Assembly: GCA_903892515.1 (NCBI GenBank)
Contig: CAITIS010000102.1
Coordinates: 49,908 to 113,907, forward strand
From: an uncultured Planctomycetota bacterium
GTDB taxonomy: Bacteria > Planctomycetota > Phycisphaerae > SM23-33
Reading direction: 5' to 3'
DNA length: 64,000 nt
The position numbers and the translations under genes are program-made. Position 1 is the stretch's first letter, and every line of letters starts with the position of its first letter. Below are positions 52,412-60,556 of the stretch, one piece after another. The notes under the pieces are model-generated. The model ran no database searches. It was given only the letters and a program-made list of their open reading frames with translations, and was not told the DNA's origin.

Positions 52412-53509
52412 TCATGGGATCCACTTCCAGATCATGCCGCCGGCCGACCGCGTGATACGCAGCGGTAGACGCCGCCACACTCGCTGAGCCAGCGCCAGCT
52501 TCGGGTTGCCGGGCGTCAGATTGGGCGCCTCGGAGCGGCGGAGCAGGCAAACCTGATAGTGCAACGGCTGAGGATCGAACCCCTGGTGAATCTTGAAGTG
52601 GTATGGCCCAGGGTTATCTCGCCGGCTGCGATTGAAATCAAACCAGCGCAGCCCGCGCAGCACGGCGTATTCCATCAGCCGCAGATACATGACGTTGTTT
52701 GCGTTGCACTCCATGCCTTCCTGGGTGCTGCCGGAAAAGTATGGAACGATTTCGTCTCGAAACAGGAAGCTCACGACCCCCGCCACCGGCCGGCCGTTAC
52801 GCCGCAGAAGCAGGCAGACGCAGTCGTCTCCGAACAGCTCGGCCAGGTGGACGAAGAAGCTCCAGCGGTGGCTGGGCGAGCCCAGCCGGCGCATCGTCAG
52901 AGCGTAGAGATAATGGATATCGCCAAGGTGCTCTGGCCCCGACAGCACGGCCTCTGGACCGAAGGCGTCCAAGCCCGCTCGGGCGGCCGCTCGCGCCTTG
53001 CGCGGCAGCGATGGGAGCACATCATTCACCTGCGTCGGCAGCAGCTTGCGGAACGTTACGTACTGTCCGACCTCCGCAAAGCCAGTGTCCACCGGCTCGC
53101 GGTGACGCAACTCCAGATACTGCGCGCCCAGGTCGTGGCACAGGTTCTGCGCCGCCTGGGCCAAGGCACGAGCGATATCCCCGGAGTCGGCGAGGATGCC
53201 TCCGTACGTGGCGCACGCCACCGATACCAGCACCTTGCCCACGAACAGGCTCTTGACCATGCTCAGTGGCAGCACCCCGACCACATGACCGCCGCGCCAG
53301 GCCACCAGGTGCATCGGCTCATGGCCATAGGCAGCCTGCACCGCCGCACTCCACCGCAGCGGGTGAAACATCGTCGCGTCAGGATGATCCTGCACGTACT
53401 CTTCCCACGCGCCAGAATCCTGAGAGCCCAGCGGCTTGATCTCAAGCTTCGGCACGAAGATCGACGGCGGACTGTCCAGAGCCACTTGAGTCATGGTTGA
53501 AAGATCCAC
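52412..53509 (-). CDS. FemAB-like protein of PEP-CTERM systems
   Basis: A 365-residue protein with two tandem GNAT-like lobes, resembling the FemAB-related TIGR03019 family of exosortase loci. Recognisable parts are ATMFHPLRWSAAVQAAYGHEPMHLVAWR, GVLPLSMVKS, then GRPVAGVVSFLFRDEIVPYFSGST and LRWFDFNRSRRDNPGPYHFK, the C-terminal lobe motif. It probably transfers an aminoacyl or acyl group to the polymer or its carrier; the reaction is unproved. The GTG at 53509 overlaps the kinase stop. The ATG at 53494, five codons later, is the alternative start. Confidence 0.87.
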   Translation of the reverse strand: MDLSTMTQVALDSPPSIFVPKLEIKPLGSQDSGAWEEYVQDHPDATMFHPLRWSAAVQAAYGHEPMHLVAWRGGHVVGVLPLSMVKSLFVGKVLVSVACATYGGILADSGDIARALAQAAQNLCHDLGAQYLELRHREPVDTGFAEVGQYVTFRKLLPTQVNDVLPSLPRKARAAARAGLDAFGPEAVLSGPEHLGDIHYLYALTMRRLGSPSHRWSFFVHLAELFGDDCVCLLLRRNGRPVAGVVSFLFRDEIVPYFSGSTQEGMECNANNVMYLRLMEYAVLRGLRWFDFNRSRRDNPGPYHFKIHQGFDPQPLHYQVCLLRRSEAPNLTPGNPKLALAQRVWRRLPLRITRSAGGMIWKWIP

Positions 53510-54372
53510 TATTCGGCAAGGCTAAGCCGGGTGTCACGTTGATGCGTCAGGACGATGCCAACGGTCCGTACGCTTAGTTCCTTGAGCTGTTTGACGGCGT
53601 TTTCCACGGCCTCTTGCTGCGTATGGTTCGCCCGCACGACCAGCAGCGCGTCTCCCACGACTTGGCCGATGGTGCAGGTGTCCGAAAGCGGCGCAATCGG
53701 CGGCGTGTCCACGAGAACGAAGTCATTGCGTTTCTGAAGTTCCTGGAGCGTCTCGGCCAATTCAGGATGGCTCACGAGTTCGCCGGCTTCGCCCCTGGAG
53801 CACTTGCCGGCGCAGATAACCGAGACGGTCGGGTACACCGTCGGGCAGATGATCTCATCCAGCGTGGCGTCGCGGCGGAGCAAGTCCGCCAGCCCGATGG
53901 GGTGCGGCTGCCGCAGCAGCCTGGCAACTTTCCCATGGCGAAGGTCGGCGTCGACGACCACCGTGCGACAGCCGCGCTGCCGGCCCAGGATGAAGGCCAG
54001 GTTCAGGCACGTCACCGTCTTGCCTTCGCCGCCTTGGGCCGAGGCGAGCATCAACGTGAACGGCTTGTTCTCGTAGAAGGACAGCAGGTGCGTCCGAACG
54101 GACCGATACTGTTCGGCGATGTGATGGCCGCAGTCGTGATGGGCGATCAGCACCGGCGAGTAGCCGTTGGTGATGCGCGGCCCCTCAGCCTCGGGCGTGA
54201 ACACCCGTAGCGGCTGCAGAATGGGCGAGCTTCGCGGCGGCGCGATGACCTGCTCAGGCGCGCCTTGCCGTGACGGTATTCCCGCCGGCAATGGCGACAT
54301 GAGAGGTACAGCCACAGCGTGAAGGGCCGCTTCAGCCTGGTGCTTCTTCATGGCTTGAGATACGTGTTCCAC
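53509..54372 (-). CDS. CpsD/CapB-like XrtA-associated tyrosine kinase
   Basis: A 287-residue BY-kinase-type P-loop protein. The Walker A region is LMLASAQGGEGKTVTCLNLA (residues ~108-127), Walker A' is TVVVDADLRHGKVARLL, and Walker B is VLVDTPPIAPLSD. It matches the soluble exosortase-associated autokinase type. The C-terminus ends VLTHQRDTRLSLAE without the Tyr cluster that usually receives phosphate, so autophosphorylation may use other sites or be absent. It would regulate chain length through the Wzz-like partner two genes upstream. The gene ends within one base of the FemAB start. Confidence 0.88.
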   Translation of the reverse strand: MEHVSQAMKKHQAEAALHAVAVPLMSPLPAGIPSRQGAPEQVIAPPRSSPILQPLRVFTPEAEGPRITNGYSPVLIAHHDCGHHIAEQYRSVRTHLLSFYENKPFTLMLASAQGGEGKTVTCLNLAFILGRQRGCRTVVVDADLRHGKVARLLRQPHPIGLADLLRRDATLDEIICPTVYPTVSVICAGKCSRGEAGELVSHPELAETLQELQKRNDFVLVDTPPIAPLSDTCTIGQVVGDALLVVRANHTQQEAVENAVKQLKELSVRTVGIVLTHQRDTRLSLAE

Positions 54373-54381
54373 GTTTTGCTC

Positions 54382-55260
54382 CTACGTGCTCCCAGTGGCC
54401 GAGACCTGCAGAGACACCTCGGGACGCGCCCGCAGTCCCCAACACGTCATGTCGCGCAATACGTCGTGAATGATCGGAACGTCGATGATGCGAACCTCTC
54501 GCCCATATCCCACGAGCAGGGCATTGTCGCACAGAACATTGACCAGCCGCGGGATGCCGTCCGTAGCGGCGTGAATCTCCGCTAACGCCTCGGGCAGGAA
54601 CGTCAGCCAGCCCTGCGTCCCATCCTGAGCGGCAATCCGCAGGCGATGCGCGACATACGCGACCGTATCGGCGGCCGAGAGATTCCCCAGGTGGTAGCTC
54701 AGCACAATGCGCTGACGCAGCGACTCCCACTTGGGCTCCAGCAGCCGTTCGCGCAGCTCCGGCTGGCCGATCAGCAAGATCTGCAGCAACCGTTGCCCTT
54801 GCAGCTCCCAGTTCCAGAGCAGGCGTATTTCCTCAAGGGCGGATTTGGATAGGTCCTGGCATTCGTCGATAATCAGCGCCACCAGCCGGCCGCGATGGTG
54901 CATCCGCGTCAGGTGATCCAGCAGCGCCTCCACGATGTCCTGCTTGTCGGTGATGCCCGCCTGATGGAGATTCAGTCCCGCCCCCGTCGCCACCGCCCGG
55001 ACCATTTGCCGCGCGGACTGCGGAGGATGCGAGAGGAACACGCCCTGGCAACTCGGTCCCAGCCGCGACGTGAGCATATTGCCCAGGAACGTCTTGCCCG
55101 CCCCGACCTCGCCGGAGACCAGGATCATGCCCTTGCGCTGCTGGAAGCAGTACAGCATGCTGGCCAACGCCTCGGCGTGGATGGAGCTCTCAAAGAAGTA
55201 CCGCTCATCGCAGGCGATGGTGAACGGATATTCCTTCAATTTGTAGTACTCTAGGTACAT
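54382..55260 (-). CDS. XrtA system-associated AAA ATPase (ExeA-like)
   Basis: A 292-residue ATPase resembling the TIGR03015 family. It starts MYLEYYKLKEYPFTIACDERYFF, then Walker A VSGEVGAGKTFLGNML (residues ~48-63), Walker B VALIIDECQDLS, sensor-type QILLIGQPEL and arginine-rich IVLSYHLGNLSAADTVAYVAHRL. ExeA-like ATPases energise secretion assemblies at the inner membrane; in exosortase loci the exact partner is unknown. ATG 55260 is the family start; 28 further codons upstream are not matched. It lies nine bases before the kinase gene. Confidence 0.9.
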   Translation of the reverse strand: MYLEYYKLKEYPFTIACDERYFFESSIHAEALASMLYCFQQRKGMILVSGEVGAGKTFLGNMLTSRLGPSCQGVFLSHPPQSARQMVRAVATGAGLNLHQAGITDKQDIVEALLDHLTRMHHRGRLVALIIDECQDLSKSALEEIRLLWNWELQGQRLLQILLIGQPELRERLLEPKWESLRQRIVLSYHLGNLSAADTVAYVAHRLRIAAQDGTQGWLTFLPEALAEIHAATDGIPRLVNVLCDNALLVGYGREVRIIDVPIIHDVLRDMTCWGLRARPEVSLQVSATGST

Positions 55261-55282
55261 TACCTTGCCTTCTCTCTGGGGC

Positions 55283-56941
55283 CTATGCACCAAGGCTACG
55301 GTATAGGAACGCCACGGGCCCTGCCTTCCACTGCTCGTAGGCACGGCAGTAATGCAGACGCATCACGATGCTCACGGTTGAGAGCGTCAGGCCCAGCACC
55401 AGGACAGCGGCGATGGCCGGGCCGATCGTCCAACGGCGGATCTTGCGCACCTTGTACTGAGCAGGGGTGAGAATCTCGCTGATGGAGCCGTACACCGGCA
55501 GTCCCAAGGCGTCCTGGGCGCCCACGGGGCTGCTGAAAGAGTGGTCTTGGGAATTGGCCAGGCTCACCACGCCGGCGCCAAAAGCCAGGCCACCCAGAAC
55601 GGCCACTGCCAACACGACCCAAATGTTCGGGAACGAAGGCATGTACTGCTTCTGCGCCGCCTGCACCGCGTTGAGGTGCGTCAGGCGGTTATTCACAGCA
55701 GCTCCCAGCGCCACTTCCACGTCTTCCAGGCGCTTCTGCCATTGCTTGGCCTCGGCCGTGCGGTCGTCCCATTCCTTCAGAAACCGCAGGTACTCCTCTC
55801 GTACCGGCGCGAAGCTGCCCCAGAGCTTCTCATAGCCTGCCAGCAGTTGCCGCTGGCGCGAGATCTCGGCCGTGGTCATCTCCAATTCGGACTGGGCCCC
55901 GGCCATGGCTATGGCGATGTCGCTTGGCGTGCTGGTGCCGGTGAAGGTTTCCTCTTTCACCACGGTTTCGGGCATCTCCTGAATCCGGCGAGTGAGCCGC
56001 TCAATCTTGGCCTTTAAGCCGACGACCGCGGGATGCTTGTCGGTCATCTGCGAGACGGTCATGGCCGACTCCAGGTCGTCCTCCAGCCGGTGCAGTTCCT
56101 CGTGGGCTTTATCCAACTCGGGGTTGGGGTGCCGCACCACCTGAACGGGCTGACTGCCGGGCGAACTGGGCTGCAGCCCCTTGAGCCGCGCCAGCGTCTG
56201 CTGGGCCACGCTCTGGCGGCGTGCCAACTCATCCAGGTTGGTGCGCGTTCGCTGGATCTGATCCTGCAATGAGCCAGGGTCAGCCGGAAGCACGCCGGTA
56301 TAGCGGATCTCGAATTGCACCTTCTTGCGAGTCAGTTCCTCCATGACCGTCGAAATTTCGCGACACTTGCCGTTGAGGAACTCATGCTGGCGCTTCAGGC
56401 CCTCGCGAATTCGTTCATAGGTGGCGTCGATATAATTGGCCACGAGGGTGTTAGGCAGTTGCTGGGCCAGCGTGGGGTTGGAATCCGTGAAGCTCACCGA
56501 CACCATGTCCTCCTGCTCGCTGCGGGATTCCCACTTGACGTCGACGTCCTCCATGGTCTTCTTCACCAGCTTCTGCATCAGCATGTGGCCTTCGTCCGTC
56601 AGCTCGCCTTTGGCGTCGTGGGGCAGGCCCTTGGTGAAGCCCAGGTCCGTCAGCGCCTTTTCCACCGACAGATAGCCCGAGACGTCGTACCGCAGGCGTT
56701 CCTTGATGGTGCTGAAGGATTCGCGGCTCGTCTTGGAGATGGCCTCGGCGGCCGTCTCTAAGCCGAATTCGAAGATCGCCTGGCCGGTGTACCGCATCGG
56801 CACGATGTGCGCCCCGATCAGCACCACCGTGGCGAACACGGCGGTGCTAACCAGGAAGAGCGTGCGCCGGCGAAGGACGATACGAACGACCTGCTCGAAC
56901 GATTGTCTGCTGGTGAATGAGCCCATGGCCATTTGCCTCAC
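55283..56941 (-). CDS. GumC/Wzz-like chain-length determinant
   Basis: A 552-residue inner-membrane protein with the Wzz fold. An N-terminal membrane helix follows RRRTLFLVSTAVFATVVLIGAHIV, and a long coiled-coil periplasmic region runs about residues 170-420. A late LPNIWVVLAVAVLGGLAFGAGVVSL segment and a final helix precede the tail. It would control polymer length together with the kinase. The GTG at 56941 overlaps the export lipoprotein stop (GTGA). ATG codons at 56932 and 56926 are alternatives. No fused kinase domain is present. Confidence 0.88.
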   Translation of the reverse strand: MRQMAMGSFTSRQSFEQVVRIVLRRRTLFLVSTAVFATVVLIGAHIVPMRYTGQAIFEFGLETAAEAISKTSRESFSTIKERLRYDVSGYLSVEKALTDLGFTKGLPHDAKGELTDEGHMLMQKLVKKTMEDVDVKWESRSEQEDMVSVSFTDSNPTLAQQLPNTLVANYIDATYERIREGLKRQHEFLNGKCREISTVMEELTRKKVQFEIRYTGVLPADPGSLQDQIQRTRTNLDELARRQSVAQQTLARLKGLQPSSPGSQPVQVVRHPNPELDKAHEELHRLEDDLESAMTVSQMTDKHPAVVGLKAKIERLTRRIQEMPETVVKEETFTGTSTPSDIAIAMAGAQSELEMTTAEISRQRQLLAGYEKLWGSFAPVREEYLRFLKEWDDRTAEAKQWQKRLEDVEVALGAAVNNRLTHLNAVQAAQKQYMPSFPNIWVVLAVAVLGGLAFGAGVVSLANSQDHSFSSPVGAQDALGLPVYGSISEILTPAQYKVRKIRRWTIGPAIAAVLVLGLTLSTVSIVMRLHYCRAYEQWKAGPVAFLYRSLGA

Positions 56942-57750
56942 AGTCCCATCATGCCTAAGCTGCTGGCTGCATAACCGGGCATCCCGACCGTTTCGGCGGC
57001 TGGACGCAGCGGGAATAGCATGTTCTGCACCGCCAGACCGATCTTCGCCATTGGATTGGGTTGAACGTAGATTACGTCGTTGGGCATCAACAGAATGTTG
57101 TTGCCCATGTCGCCGGATTCGACCATCGCCATCATGTTAATGGTCATCTTCTTGAATGGCGTCTCCATCGATTCCGGCCGGACGCCCTTCTTCTTGTAAT
57201 GAGGCGTCTGCGGGAATTCGAAGCCGCCCTCCTGCGGGGTGAGCGGGCGGACAACAATGATTCGCTCGGGCCAGGCCAACGTGGTGGGCTGCGCCCTGGC
57301 CAACGCATCCAAAAGCGTGTCATGCCCCGTCCACGGCGTGGGCCCGGGACGGTTCACTTCACCAAAGGTGTAGAAGGATTGGGAGTTGTAGCCGACAACC
57401 TGGACGGTGGCATCGACCTCCGAGTAGTACTTCCCGGCGGCCTTCTTTATCTCTTCCTCAATCTCCTTGGGAGTGCGCCTGACCACGTCGATCTCTCCTA
57501 GCAGCGGCAGGTTGATCTTGCCGTCAGGACGCACCCGCTCAGTGGTATCTTTGATCTCAGGGACGTGCTGCGAAGTGATGTGTAGCATGTCTGGCGGCAG
57601 CACCCGGTATTCCGTGCCCGAGATAGGCGAGCGAGGTGTCTGAAGGAATTTCACAACGTCCTGGGCGTTGTAGCTGCATCCGCCCAGCCATGCCGTGAAA
57701 AGGCACACTGCGAGTCCCCCGTGAACCCGGCACGCCCTTGGCTTGCTCAT
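56938..57750 (-). CDS. Polysaccharide export lipoprotein (Wza-like, SLBB domain)
   Basis: A 270-residue outer-membrane export protein. The signal peptide ends with a lipobox (FTAWLGGCSYN, acylated Cys near residue 26). The poly_export domain reads YRVLPPDMLHI, VRPDGKINLPLLGEIDVVRRTPKEIEEEIKKA. The SLBB part is FYTFGEVNRPGPTPWTG, and the terminal YVQPNPMAKIGLAVQNML is the last helix. It would form the outer-membrane channel. It overlaps the chain-length gene. The upstream gap (57751-58257) carries the MITE-like repeat and likely the operon promoter. Confidence 0.9.
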   Translation of the reverse strand: MSKPRACRVHGGLAVCLFTAWLGGCSYNAQDVVKFLQTPRSPISGTEYRVLPPDMLHITSQHVPEIKDTTERVRPDGKINLPLLGEIDVVRRTPKEIEEEIKKAAGKYYSEVDATVQVVGYNSQSFYTFGEVNRPGPTPWTGHDTLLDALARAQPTTLAWPERIIVVRPLTPQEGGFEFPQTPHYKKKGVRPESMETPFKKMTINMMAMVESGDMGNNILLMPNDVIYVQPNPMAKIGLAVQNMLFPLRPAAETVGMPGYAASSLGMMGL

Positions 57751-58105
57751 AAGCGCCTCTCCCTGATATGCATGTGAAGGAAAGCTTCAACCCAGCAGGG
57801 ACGGCTCGTCGCGCCGTCGCGGCATCAGCGAAATGCATCCCGACGCCCGTCGTTGTGCTGGCCGCTTCACAAGAGATATATGTCCCGTAGGAGGCAATCC
57901 CAAGAAAGGCATCAAAGAACTCTTTCATTTCACTGCGAACTCACCCCATGCCGGCTCGGGCAATGCCTGATGGGCCGGAACTCCGCCCCCCTGCGAACTC
58001 ATAATGGTGTCGGCGGCGGGCGTCTGCGGCGGCCAAGGGCAGACAAGACAGCGAAGACGCCTCGTCGGGCAACCCAAAGGTTCCCTGCGTCAGCGCCTTC
58101 GCCCC

Positions 58106-58225
58106 TAGCACTCTGTCCGGCCTGGATCGTCGGGTGCCACACCTGCGGTGTTTTGCAGGTGTGCAAGGGCACGGCTGCAGACGCCGCAGCCGTGGCACCC
58201 ACGTTATTGCCCGGACAGCGTTCTA
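58106..58225. mobile_element. MITE-like double-hairpin repeat, copy D (filled site)
   Basis: A 120-bp element with ends TAGCACTCTGTCCGG and CCGGACAGCGTTCTA (inverted, two mismatches). Inside are CACACCTGC..GCAGGTGTG and CACGGCTGC..GCAGCCGTG hairpins. The paralogous region at 59540-59575 runs CGCCCC directly into ATGTCCTGAC and lacks the element, which defines its ends. Confidence 0.78.
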
Positions 58226-58257
58226 GATGTCCTGACTGCGACGAACGCCCCGCTGCG

Positions 58258-59061
58258 TCATGCCTTGCGATACTTCAGCACGTAGCCGGAGACACCGCCG
58301 AGCGCCATGAGCAGGCCGGCCATCGTCATCGGTTCGGGAATCGGAGCAACCAGCTTGGCCTTGCGAACCGTGACGGTCTGGAAAGGCACGATGTCCATGT
58401 CCCATTGGAACGCCCAGGTCACATCGCCAGGCCCGGCCGACAGTACGTCATCCAGAGTCGTGGCCACGCCGTCGTTGAGCTTCAAGAGCGTCGAATCAAA
58501 GATCGCCGCCTCGACATGATTTGGCGCCAGCACGCCGATCGACTCGCTGTACACCGGCCCCCCGAGATCGCTCTGCGTGGCTATCGCAGCCATCGGAGGC
58601 AGGTACTGAACAGCAACACTGTCATCACCGGCAAGAACGTTCAGATCCAGGTCGGTGTACTCAAAAAGGTGGAACGGAACGCTGCCGATCCCAGCGGTAA
58701 TGGACACGTCCTCGTACAGGGCTGAGTTGCCGGGGGCTCCTCCATCGAGGTTGTACGACACGGTGGCAACGAAGCCGCCCGCCAGGCTGCCGTACACGAC
58801 GTTGAGCCTATCGGGCGTCGGCTGAGAGTACACGGCCGCCAGCGTGCCGAACGCGTGCTCCGGGCCGGTGTCGCCGACCCGGTAGAAAAACTGCTCGTCC
58901 CAGAGTTGATTGTGGCCATCCACCGTCCACGTGAAGGCTGAGTCGCCTATACTGTTGAACAGAACGGTAGAATTGCCGGTACTCAGTGTGTAGATCGCGC
59001 CTTGGGCCTGTGCCATCATCCCCAGCGTGATCGCGAGCGAAACGAGACAAAGTGTTTTCAC
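58258..59061 (-). CDS. PEP-CTERM sorting domain protein, copy 1
   Basis: A 267-residue secreted protein. The signal peptide is KTLCLVSLAITLGMMAQAQGA. The middle is a beta-rich domain without known catalytic motif (DEQFFYRVGDTGPEHAFG, VSYNLDGGAPGNSALYED). The C-terminal sorting signal has PEP (IPEPMTMAG), a hydrophobic stretch (LLMALGGVSGYVL) and basic KYRKA. It should be cleaved and anchored by the exosortase at 32719-34332. GTG 59061 is chosen, with AGGAG ahead. It is a close paralogue of the 59590-60396 product. Confidence 0.88.
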   Translation of the reverse strand: MKTLCLVSLAITLGMMAQAQGAIYTLSTGNSTVLFNSIGDSAFTWTVDGHNQLWDEQFFYRVGDTGPEHAFGTLAAVYSQPTPDRLNVVYGSLAGGFVATVSYNLDGGAPGNSALYEDVSITAGIGSVPFHLFEYTDLDLNVLAGDDSVAVQYLPPMAAIATQSDLGGPVYSESIGVLAPNHVEAAIFDSTLLKLNDGVATTLDDVLSAGPGDVTWAFQWDMDIVPFQTVTVRKAKLVAPIPEPMTMAGLLMALGGVSGYVLKYRKA

Positions 59062-59109
59062 GGTTAGTCTCCTTTCAGACGCCACTTCACGTCTGAACAA
59101 AAGTGCTTT

Positions 59110-59170
59110 GCGCGTACGTAACATCATTCGGGCACACGGCAGCGTGCTGTCATCTTCGCCTCGCTTTCCT
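59110..59170 (-). promoter_or_regulatory. Conserved leader of PEP-CTERM gene 1
   Basis: The 60 bases match 60462-60525 upstream of the paralogue: ACATCAT..GG.CA.ACGGCAGCGT..TGTCATC on the plus strand. The segment is kept upstream of both genes. It may be a promoter or simply part of the duplication; no sigma-54 pair was seen. Confidence 0.45.
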
Positions 59171-59208
59171 GGCGGACCGGCGGCTGGGGTCGCCATTCTG
59201 CTCGGTTA

Positions 59209-59440
59209 GCCGCGTGATGAATCTCAATACAAGCCGTACCACGATGCCCATGTCATTTCCCTGCAACGTCGAACGACATGCCGCAGGTCGTTGTCTCACT
59301 TGATTGGGGAGCGTGATCGGGGACCAGGATCCGTTTGTCCACATGGGGTTGGAGATCGCACAGACATTCATGAGTGGCCGGCAGTTCGAGGCGACGCTAT
59401 CGCCACCAGGGCCGGGCAAGACGTTGGCCGAATGCGTGTC
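59209..59440 (-). pseudogene. Decayed 3' end of a sugar transferase
   Basis: DNA here is similar to the 3' part of the sugar transferase gene at 60557-61213. Matching anchors are CGTACCA.GATGCC, CAGGTCGTTGTC, CGTTTGTCCAC, CATGA.TGGCCGGC and GACGTTG. Between two of the anchors the spacing is about 49 bp shorter than in the intact copy. The translated remnant RPLMNVCAISNPMWTNGSW recalls RPAIHERLRDLYPDVDKRL. The transferase active-site part is absent. Confidence 0.7.
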
Positions 59441-59589
59441 GGCTGTTGAGCACTGCCCCGTCACATCACGCCCAGGCGGCGGGGCTTCACAAGAGGGGCC
59501 AGCGAAGGCGTCCCGCCGGGCAACCCAAAGGTTCCCGGCGTCGGCGCCTTCGCCCCAAATGTCCTGACTACAACGAATGCTTCACTGCG

Positions 59590-60396
59590 TTACGCCTTGC
59601 GATACTTCCGCACGTAGCTGGAGATGCCGCCGATCGCCATGAGCAGGCCGACCATCGTCATCGGCTCTGGAATCGGAGCCAGCAGCTTGGCCTTCTGAAT
59701 CGTGACGGTCTGGAAAGGCGCAATGGTCATGTCCCACTGGAAGGCCCAGGTCACGTCGCCCGGCCCGGCCGTCAATACGTCATTCAGAGTCGTGGCCACG
59801 CCGTCGTTGAGCTTCAATAGCGTCGAGTCAAAGAGCGCCGCCTCGACATGGTTGGGCGCCAGCACGCCGATCGACTCGCTGTACTCCGGGCCCGTGGCAT
59901 CGTTCTGAATGGCTAACGCAGCCGCCGGGGGCATACGCACGATGGAAACCCGGTCATCGTTCATAGTGCCGTTCAGGTCCAGGTCGGTGTACTCAAAGAG
60001 GTGGAACGACACGGGGTTAATCCCAGCGGTAATGGACACGTCCTCATACAGGGCGGAGTTGCCAGGGGCGCCGCCGTCCAGGTTGTACGACACGGTGGCA
60101 ACGAACCCGCCCAGCAGGCTGCCGTACGTGGCGGTCAACGTGTCAGCCGTCGGCTGAACGTACCCAGACAGGATCAGGCTTCCGAACGAGTGCTCCGGAC
60201 CCGTGTCGCCGACGCGATAGAAGAACTGCTCGTCATACAGTTGATTGTTGCCGTCTACGCTCCACACAAAGGCCGTATCGCCATTGCTGTTGAACTGGGC
60301 GGCAGAATTGCCAGCAGTCAGAGTGTAGATCGCGCCTTGGGCCTGTGCCATGAGCCCCAGCGTGATCGCGAGAGAAACGATCAGAATCGTCTTCAC
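59590..60396 (-). CDS. PEP-CTERM sorting domain protein, copy 2
   Basis: A 268-residue paralogue of the 58258-59061 product with the same organisation: signal peptide KTILIVSLAITLGLMAQAQGA, beta-rich middle (DEQFFYRVGDTGPEHSFG, VSYNLDGGAPGNSALYED) and C-terminal IPEPMTMVGLLMAIGGISSY with KYRKA. GTG 60396 with AGGAG upstream is chosen. Divergence is concentrated in surface stretches such as the DDRVSIVRMPP and DDSVAVQYLPP segments. The function of the middle domain is unknown; the protein is probably matrix-associated after exosortase processing. Confidence 0.88.
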   Translation of the reverse strand: MKTILIVSLAITLGLMAQAQGAIYTLTAGNSAAQFNSNGDTAFVWSVDGNNQLYDEQFFYRVGDTGPEHSFGSLILSGYVQPTADTLTATYGSLLGGFVATVSYNLDGGAPGNSALYEDVSITAGINPVSFHLFEYTDLDLNGTMNDDRVSIVRMPPAAALAIQNDATGPEYSESIGVLAPNHVEAALFDSTLLKLNDGVATTLNDVLTAGPGDVTWAFQWDMTIAPFQTVTIQKAKLLAPIPEPMTMVGLLMAIGGISSYVRKYRKA

Positions 60397-60461
60397 AGTC
60401 AATCTCCTTTTTGGATTCCACTTCATTCTTGTTAGTTGCACTTCACTTCTGAAACTACATG

Positions 60462-60525
60462 CTTGCTCATACGCAACATCATCTGGACATACGGCAGCGT
60501 ACTGTCATCGTCACCTCGCTTTCCC
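60462..60525 (-). promoter_or_regulatory. Conserved leader of PEP-CTERM gene 2
   Basis: Counterpart of 59110-59170, sharing the same order of matching bases. The 3' boundary lies close to the sugar transferase stop region. Confidence 0.45.
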
Positions 60526-60556
60526 GGCCCGTTCCGGCGCCGCCCAGGCCGCTTTT

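Noticed and set aside
57853..58725. Plus-strand open frame across the MITE region and PEP-CTERM gene 1
   Set aside because: It runs through the palindromic repeat and antisense to the PEP-CTERM gene; no homology is apparent.
58900..60500. Sigma-54 promoter upstream of the PEP-CTERM genes
   Set aside because: No TGGCAC-N5-TTGC type pair was found in the leader on the minus strand, though such promoters occur in some exosortase systems.
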